NCBI RefSeq assembly: GCF_020329485.1
Contig: NZ_JAGKJI010000010.1
Span: 1 to 64,000, forward strand
DNA: 64,000 bases
Direction: 5' to 3'
Source of the DNA: Bradyrhizobium cenepequi
GTDB taxonomy: Bacteria > Pseudomonadota > Alphaproteobacteria > Rhizobiales > Xanthobacteraceae
The position numbers and the translations under genes are program-made. Shown here piece after piece: positions 60,833 through 64,000 of this stretch. Position 1 is the first letter of the stretch. The number at the start of each line of letters is the position of its first letter. The notes under the pieces were generated by a model. It saw only the letters and a program-made list of their open reading frames with translations, did not search any database and had not been told where the DNA came from.

Positions 60833-61378
60833 ATGTCCCGCATCGCCATCCCGGGGCGCGACGACGCGCCCGCCGAATCCCAGGCAATCCTCGACAACGT
60901 CAATAAGATGCTCGGCTTCGTGCCGAATCACTATCGCCTCATGTCCATCAGCCCGAACGCCCTCGGCGGTTGGGCTGGCCTGATGGGGCCGGTGTCGAAG
61001 ACCCTCGACCTGAAGACCCGGGAGGGGATCGCGCTCGCAGTCTCCGAGGCTAACGGCTGCGACTACTGCCTTGCCGCGCACAGCTACGTCTCGACGAACC
61101 TGGCGAAGATCCCCCCAGAGGAGATCGCGCTGAACCGGCAGGGCCGCTCGAGCGACTCCAAGCGCCAGGCTGCGGTCGCCTTCGCGAAAGCGCTTATCGA
61201 GACGCGCGGCAAAGTTTCCGACGCTCAGTTTACGGCGGTCAAGGATGCGGGCTGGACGGACGCCAACATCGTCGAGATGATCGCGCTGACCGCGCAGTTC
61301 CTGTTGACCAACTTCATGAACAACGCGGTGCAGACGCCAATCGATTTCCCGGCAATCAGCCCGGCCGAAGCTGCGTGA
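60833..61378 (+). CDS. AhpD-like carboxymuconolactone decarboxylase family peroxidase
   Basis: 181 residues from ATG 60833 with GGAGAAG. All-helical AhpD fold: FVPNHYRLMSISPNALGGWA, LKTREGIALAVSEANGCDYC, LAAHSYVSTNL with catalytic Cys76-x-x-Cys79 and His83 of the E-x(11)-C-x-x-C-x3-H motif. The subfamily is the peroxidase-related CMD proteins (uncharacterised peroxidase-related enzyme). A GC-rich hairpin follows the stop. Controlled, by inference, by the divergent LysR. Confidence 0.9.
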   Translation: MSRIAIPGRDDAPAESQAILDNVNKMLGFVPNHYRLMSISPNALGGWAGLMGPVSKTLDLKTREGIALAVSEANGCDYCLAAHSYVSTNLAKIPPEEIALNRQGRSSDSKRQAAVAFAKALIETRGKVSDAQFTAVKDAGWTDANIVEMIALTAQFLLTNFMNNAVQTPIDFPAISPAEAA

Positions 61379-61386
61379 CGGAGGGG

Positions 61387-61410
61387 AGGCGGCCCTCCGG
61401 CGGGCCGCCT
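61387..61410 (+). terminator. GC-rich hairpin after the AhpD-like gene
   Basis: AGGCGGCCC-TCCGGC-GGGCCGCCT: perfect nine-bp stem, six-nt loop, starting nine bases after the stop. No T-run follows, so it may be a weak or Rho-assisted terminator or an mRNA-stabilising hairpin. Confidence 0.6.
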
Positions 61411-61595
61411 CGACCGAAGGGGCAATGTAACGGATTCCTCGACCTCGCTACCACGCCGAGCGTCGGGGCCGCCCAGGCGACGAACGACAGCGGAGACTAT
61501 TGGTCACAGTTCGCCGGCGACCGGCCGACAGACACCGAGGCCTGTTCATAGCGCAACACGACAGCTTCTACATGGCAACCGTCTCGGAGTGCGCT

Positions 61596-61720
61596 CTAAA
61601 CCGAACGCTCTGCTGGAACACTCTCGTCGCGCGCTAGAGGCAGAGTGAACTGAAAGGAAGCGCCCCGAGGTTCATTCGCGCCAGCCCACATCCGCCCGCC
61701 CTGCGCCTCGGAGTGAGGAC
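61596..61720 (-). pseudogene. Histidine kinase C-terminal scrap
   Basis: The minus-strand frame ends EAQGGRMWAGANEPRGASFQ, FTLPLARDESVPAERSV and a stop at 61596. E-A-x-G-G-R-x-W-A-x-x-N...G-A-x-F-x-F-T-L-P is the last strand of histidine kinase ATPase domains. Everything upstream is lost; the preceding frame enters the end of the small HTH gene. Confidence 0.6.
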
Positions 61721-61722
61721 AA

Positions 61723-61947
61723 TCATGTTGATGCCAATCTCGCTGAATGGCTGCGCCCAAGCAGCTTCTCATCGCGAGTCGGCAACAAACCGCGCTCATA
61801 AGCGAGCTTGTAAGCGTATGCGGCCGTTAGTCCGTTGCTCATCGCAAGTTCGGTTCCTTTGATGGGATCGCCTAGATAAGCATACAGGATTTGCTCGCGA
61901 ATCTCTTTGGTGATCCTGTTGCGGCTATTCCATCTTCCAGTTGTCAT
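61723..61947 (-). CDS. Small HTH-like protein of unknown function
   Basis: 74 residues from ATG 61947 with an excellent AAGGAGG site. TTGRWNSRNRITKEIREQIL, YAYLGDPIKGTELAMSNGLT, AAYAYKLAYERGLLPTRDEK: a basic N-terminus and a helix-turn-helix resembling a recruitment/DNA-binding domain. The last ten residues (RSHSARLAST) run into the kinase scrap and may not be original. Family not recognised. Confidence 0.6.
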   Translation of the reverse strand: MTTGRWNSRNRITKEIREQILYAYLGDPIKGTELAMSNGLTAAYAYKLAYERGLLPTRDEKLLGRSHSARLAST

Positions 61948-62033
61948 TTGGCGCCTCCTTATGCGAAGCGATACAGGGCTTCGGACGAGTTGGAGCTAGT
62001 GGGCGGGAACCGCTGATCGTCCTGCGCTCGCGA

Positions 62034-62393
62034 TCAGCCCATGCTCCCCGGCATGAAGCATCTGACGCCAACGAAACCGCCGTTCAGATAGTAAGGCCAG
62101 ACCATCGTATGGCCAGCGCGGTTCGGTCCATCCACGACAGCGTCGTTCGGAACATCGACCCACTCGCCATCAATACGTACGCGATAGTGAGCATCCTTAG
62201 TTTCCCAATCGACGTCATCAACGCGCTTCGCATCGCTGCCATCGCAGCAGGGCCCTTTGCCGCTGTGCAAACTCTCATACCAACTGTTCAATTCAGGGTG
62301 CTGATAATCGTGGGCGCGGGCGTGACCGATTGTGGAAATCGGCAGCATGACAGTGAATACAACAAGCGTTGCATGCCAGATGTGATTGTTCAT
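62034..62393 (-). CDS. Small secreted protein of unknown function
   Basis: 119 residues from ATG 62393 (MNNHIWHATLVVFTVMLPIS signal; an upstream in-frame start at 62438 would precede the signal). The mature region begins at about residue 27: HDYQHPELNSWYESLHSGKG, PCCDGSDAKRVDDVDWETKD, HYRVRIDGEWVDVPNDAVVD and VRCFMPGSMG. Three Cys (PCCDG and RCF). I recognise this as a type common in Bradyrhizobium, without function. It follows two small genes on the same strand. Confidence 0.7.
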   Translation of the reverse strand: MNNHIWHATLVVFTVMLPISTIGHARAHDYQHPELNSWYESLHSGKGPCCDGSDAKRVDDVDWETKDAHYRVRIDGEWVDVPNDAVVDGPNRAGHTMVWPYYLNGGFVGVRCFMPGSMG

Positions 62394-62434
62394 CTCACAC
62401 CCAATCCCGGAATCTCTCTGTGCAGTCAGGAAAT

Positions 62435-62605
62435 TCATCCATCCGCATCAACATGCGAAGCTTTCTCGGCTCGCCGCTGGTAGTCGTCGGCAAGGGCCTT
62501 AAGCTGACCCGCAATCGCTGAGTCGGTCATGGTTTTGGCGGCGCGGAGCAAAGTCTGTGCTATCTCTAAATATTCCTTGCCTCGTTGTGAGCTCTGGACC
62601 GTCAT
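62435..62605 (-). CDS. Small helical protein of unknown function
   Basis: 56 residues from ATG 62605, overlapping the stop of the zinc-ribbon gene (ATGA 62602-62605). VQSSQRGKEYLEIAQTLLRA, AKTMTDSAIAGQLKALADDY, QRRAEKASH: two amphipathic helices. Similar micro-proteins with D-S-x-I-A-x-Q-L-K-A-L-A-x-D-Y occur widely in rhizobia. Translationally coupled to the gene before it. Confidence 0.65.
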   Translation of the reverse strand: MTVQSSQRGKEYLEIAQTLLRAAKTMTDSAIAGQLKALADDYQRRAEKASHVDADG

Positions 62606-62823
62606 AAAGCCCTCGCGCGGTTCTCGGGCAGCTGGTCGAGGGCGATTTGGAGCCAGCTCACCCAATTGCGGTCACTTTCCCTGCGAGTTCTGAAGCGATC
62701 GACGCACTTCTTGGAACAAAGCGGGGTTCGCCACGAGTAGTGCCGGACGAGACCAAACTTGCCATCACAAACTGCGCATCGCGCGGCACTGCCAGATCTA
62801 AGATTATCGGAGCAATGGGGCAT
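62602..62823 (-). CDS. Small zinc-ribbon-like protein
   Basis: 73 residues from ATG 62823 with GAGGAG. A two-half zinc site: CAVCDGKFGLVRHYSWRTPL then CSKKCVDRFRTRR, a C-x2-C...C-x3-C arrangement close to TRASH/FCS-like treble-clef fingers. C-terminal helix SDRNWVSWLQIALDQLPENR. Coupled to the 56-residue gene. Regulatory or protein-binding role is plausible; not known. Confidence 0.65.
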   Translation of the reverse strand: MPHCSDNLRSGSAARCAVCDGKFGLVRHYSWRTPLCSKKCVDRFRTRRESDRNWVSWLQIALDQLPENRARAL

Positions 62824-63014
62824 CGTAGTCTCCTCTTGGCGCTATCGTCGCTGTTCGCCGATCATCCTTTTCTACCGTCGCACTGTATGACCTGTGCGCT
62901 TTTCATACGCGCGCAGCCTAGGACGATCGCGGTCAGCCGCTCAATTGAACGTAGGTAATGCGCGGGCCATCCAGAGGGGCCAGGGAATGCTACGAAGGTT
63001 TAGGGAGCGCGCCC

Positions 63015-63530
63015 CTAAAGCCGACCACTTGCGCAGCGGGTTAAAAATGCGACGTGCGCTCGACGACTGCTCTTAGGCCAAACCGGACGTTCAAGCTCCC
63101 GGGAGACGGACTCGTTATTCGCTGAAACCGACTCGTTTTTGCCTTTAGAGCACAGGGAGAGCGGCTGGCCGCAGCACAGGGGCGAGCCGCCGCACCCGTC
63201 GTCGCCAAGGTTTCCCTCGAGCGTGATAGAGCGCTTGAAGGAGTCGCGACCGCCATCCTCGCCATGGTGGTACGACACGGCTACCTCGACGTGGGAAAGC
63301 GGGATTTTCTGCCTTCGCGCCTGCAGCCGTATCGTCATCGCCGTGCACGCGGCGAGCGAAGCGCTCAGCAACTCGTAGGGGTTCGCCCCCGCCGCCGTGC
63401 CGCCCCTGCCGTCGGGGCCGCCGATCGAGAACACCGATTCGCCGGCACGGCCGTTGAGCGTGCCAGCGCCGTCGAGATCGCCGGCCACATCAGCCTGTGG
63501 GCGGGGAGCGCCATCGTGGTTCGAATTCAT
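63015..63530 (-). CDS. OsmC/Ohr-type protein with altered C-terminus
   Basis: 171 residues from ATG 63530 (63533 also possible). GESVFSIGGPDGRGGTAAGA, NPYELLSASLAACTAMTIRL (first catalytic Cys), ARRQKIPLSHVEVAVSYHHG, RDSFKRSITLEGNLGDD. The family would continue with a helix and C-P-V-H-R-T-L holding the second catalytic Cys. Here the sequence becomes CGGSPLCCGQPLSLCSKGKN and ends in unrelated residues, so a frameshift has probably destroyed the last 40 residues. Peroxide-reducing activity is doubtful. OsmC/Ohr reduces organic hydroperoxides. Confidence 0.68.
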   Translation of the reverse strand: MNSNHDGAPRPQADVAGDLDGAGTLNGRAGESVFSIGGPDGRGGTAAGANPYELLSASLAACTAMTIRLQARRQKIPLSHVEVAVSYHHGEDGGRDSFKRSITLEGNLGDDGCGGSPLCCGQPLSLCSKGKNESVSANNESVSRELERPVWPKSSRRAHVAFLTRCASGRL

Positions 63531-63793
63531 CATCGTGCTTTCCTTTCAGATTTTGACAGGGCTCTTGGCTGGCTCGTCAGAGCGGGTCGCTGCAGTGGAT
63601 CAGTTTACACGGCATCTTTGCGGGAGCCTCCGCGGCGCCTCGTTCGTCCGCCGCGCTCATCATTTCAGCCGGTCTCCTTGATCGTGTGTCGTCGCTGCCA
63701 CCTCGCGAGATCGACCCTGGCTCCTCCACGGCTCGTGCCTGGACGAACGCAGGGTCGAACACGCAGCAGGCCGGTCCTTCTGGCGGAGCGGTG

Positions 63794-64000
63794 TCAGGCG
63801 TGGAAGGTCTCGCCGCCCTTGGCGTCTGTGTAGTACTGAGGCGCCTCGCGACGGTCGTATTTCCCGTAGTCGCGCACGATCCGCACTCTCCGGACCCTCA
63901 CTTTGTCATTCGGCGCGGAAGCGTCCTCGTAGGCCTGCGCTGCAGCGGCGTCCTTCCAGGATATGAGGAGAATCAGTTCGCCAGGCGTAAGTACGGCATC
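63794..64000 (-). CDS. Antibiotic biosynthesis monooxygenase-like protein, 5' part outside window
   Basis: 69 codons open to the right edge, ending TGA 63794-63796. TPGELILLISWKDAAAAQAY, VRVRRVRIVRDYGKYDRREA, PQYYTDAKGGETFHA: the second half of an ABM-type ferredoxin-like alpha/beta protein. The V-R-D-Y-x-x-x-D-R-R-E-A-P-Q-Y-Y motif is typical of the small ABM proteins of rhizobia. Function (quinone or heme-type monooxygenase, or only a fold relative) unknown. Confidence 0.72.
   Translation of the reverse strand, partial: DAVLTPGELILLISWKDAAAAQAYEDASAPNDKVRVRRVRIVRDYGKYDRREAPQYYTDAKGGETFHA

Noticed and set aside
1..64000. tRNA, rRNA, riboswitch or integrase genes
   Set aside because: No T-loop/anticodon arrangements, rRNA cores or tyrosine/serine recombinase motifs were recognised; absence cannot be proven without a covariance search.

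Overview
The window looks like chromosomal accessory DNA of a Bradyrhizobium-type alphaproteobacterium (Rhizobiales). The pointers are a high-GC sequence, a RopB/Omp25-like porin, feruloyl-CoA synthase, a 5-aminolevulinate synthase (C4 heme pathway), a complete cytochrome c maturation set, a Cys-type formate dehydrogenase island with DUF3305/DUF3306/DUF6352 partners, and a typical rhizobial intergenic palindrome. This is recognition from sequence; no search was run. No rRNA, tRNA, CRISPR array, integrase or origin was seen.

Layout. 0-24 kb is a mosaic of a few intact genes (lactonase-like beta-propeller, small secreted proteins, two histidine-kinase-like proteins, DUF1993, a divergent hemC, porin, feruloyl-CoA synthase, cytochrome b561, DUF3095) set among many decayed fragments (DUF2933, cupredoxin, RND adaptor, cytochrome P460, MBL hydrolase, EgtB, SNase, LysR, IS630, IS256, IS66, IS110). 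24.9-33.8 kb is a heme/cytochrome c module: ccmC-D-G-I-E-F-H on the plus strand facing ccmB and ccmA on the minus strand, then hemA. An internally deleted IS5-type element (34.1-35.0 kb) separates it from two tandem intact cytochrome P460 genes and a secreted partner (35.3-37.7 kb). A perfect 14 x 13 bp tandem array follows, then the formate dehydrogenase island (38.2-47.7 kb). 47.7-64 kb is a second graveyard (Lon, GST, transaldolase, KefB, GMC, MFS, ADH fragments) with intact stress genes between: AraC, DoxX, msrA/msrB, RidA, AhpC/TSA-like proteins with LysR regulators, an AhpD-like protein, OsmC, and a run of small uncharacterised genes.

How it fits together. Exported c-type cytochromes need heme and the Ccm machinery. 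Here hemA, an extra hemC-like gene and a full ccm set lie in the same 64 kb as two intact P460-type heme proteins, and remnants of three more P460 genes are scattered through the window. Formate dehydrogenase (Tat-exported Mo/W catalytic subunit, FeS subunit, cytochrome b subunit, chaperone and accessory proteins) would feed electrons from formate to the quinone pool. The right-hand stress genes centre on thiol and peroxide chemistry.

The points most worth following are the multiplied P460 family next to its own heme/ccm supply, a roughly 100-bp element found at three loci in the same orientation relative to the gene it precedes, and the 13-bp array that is open in all frames.
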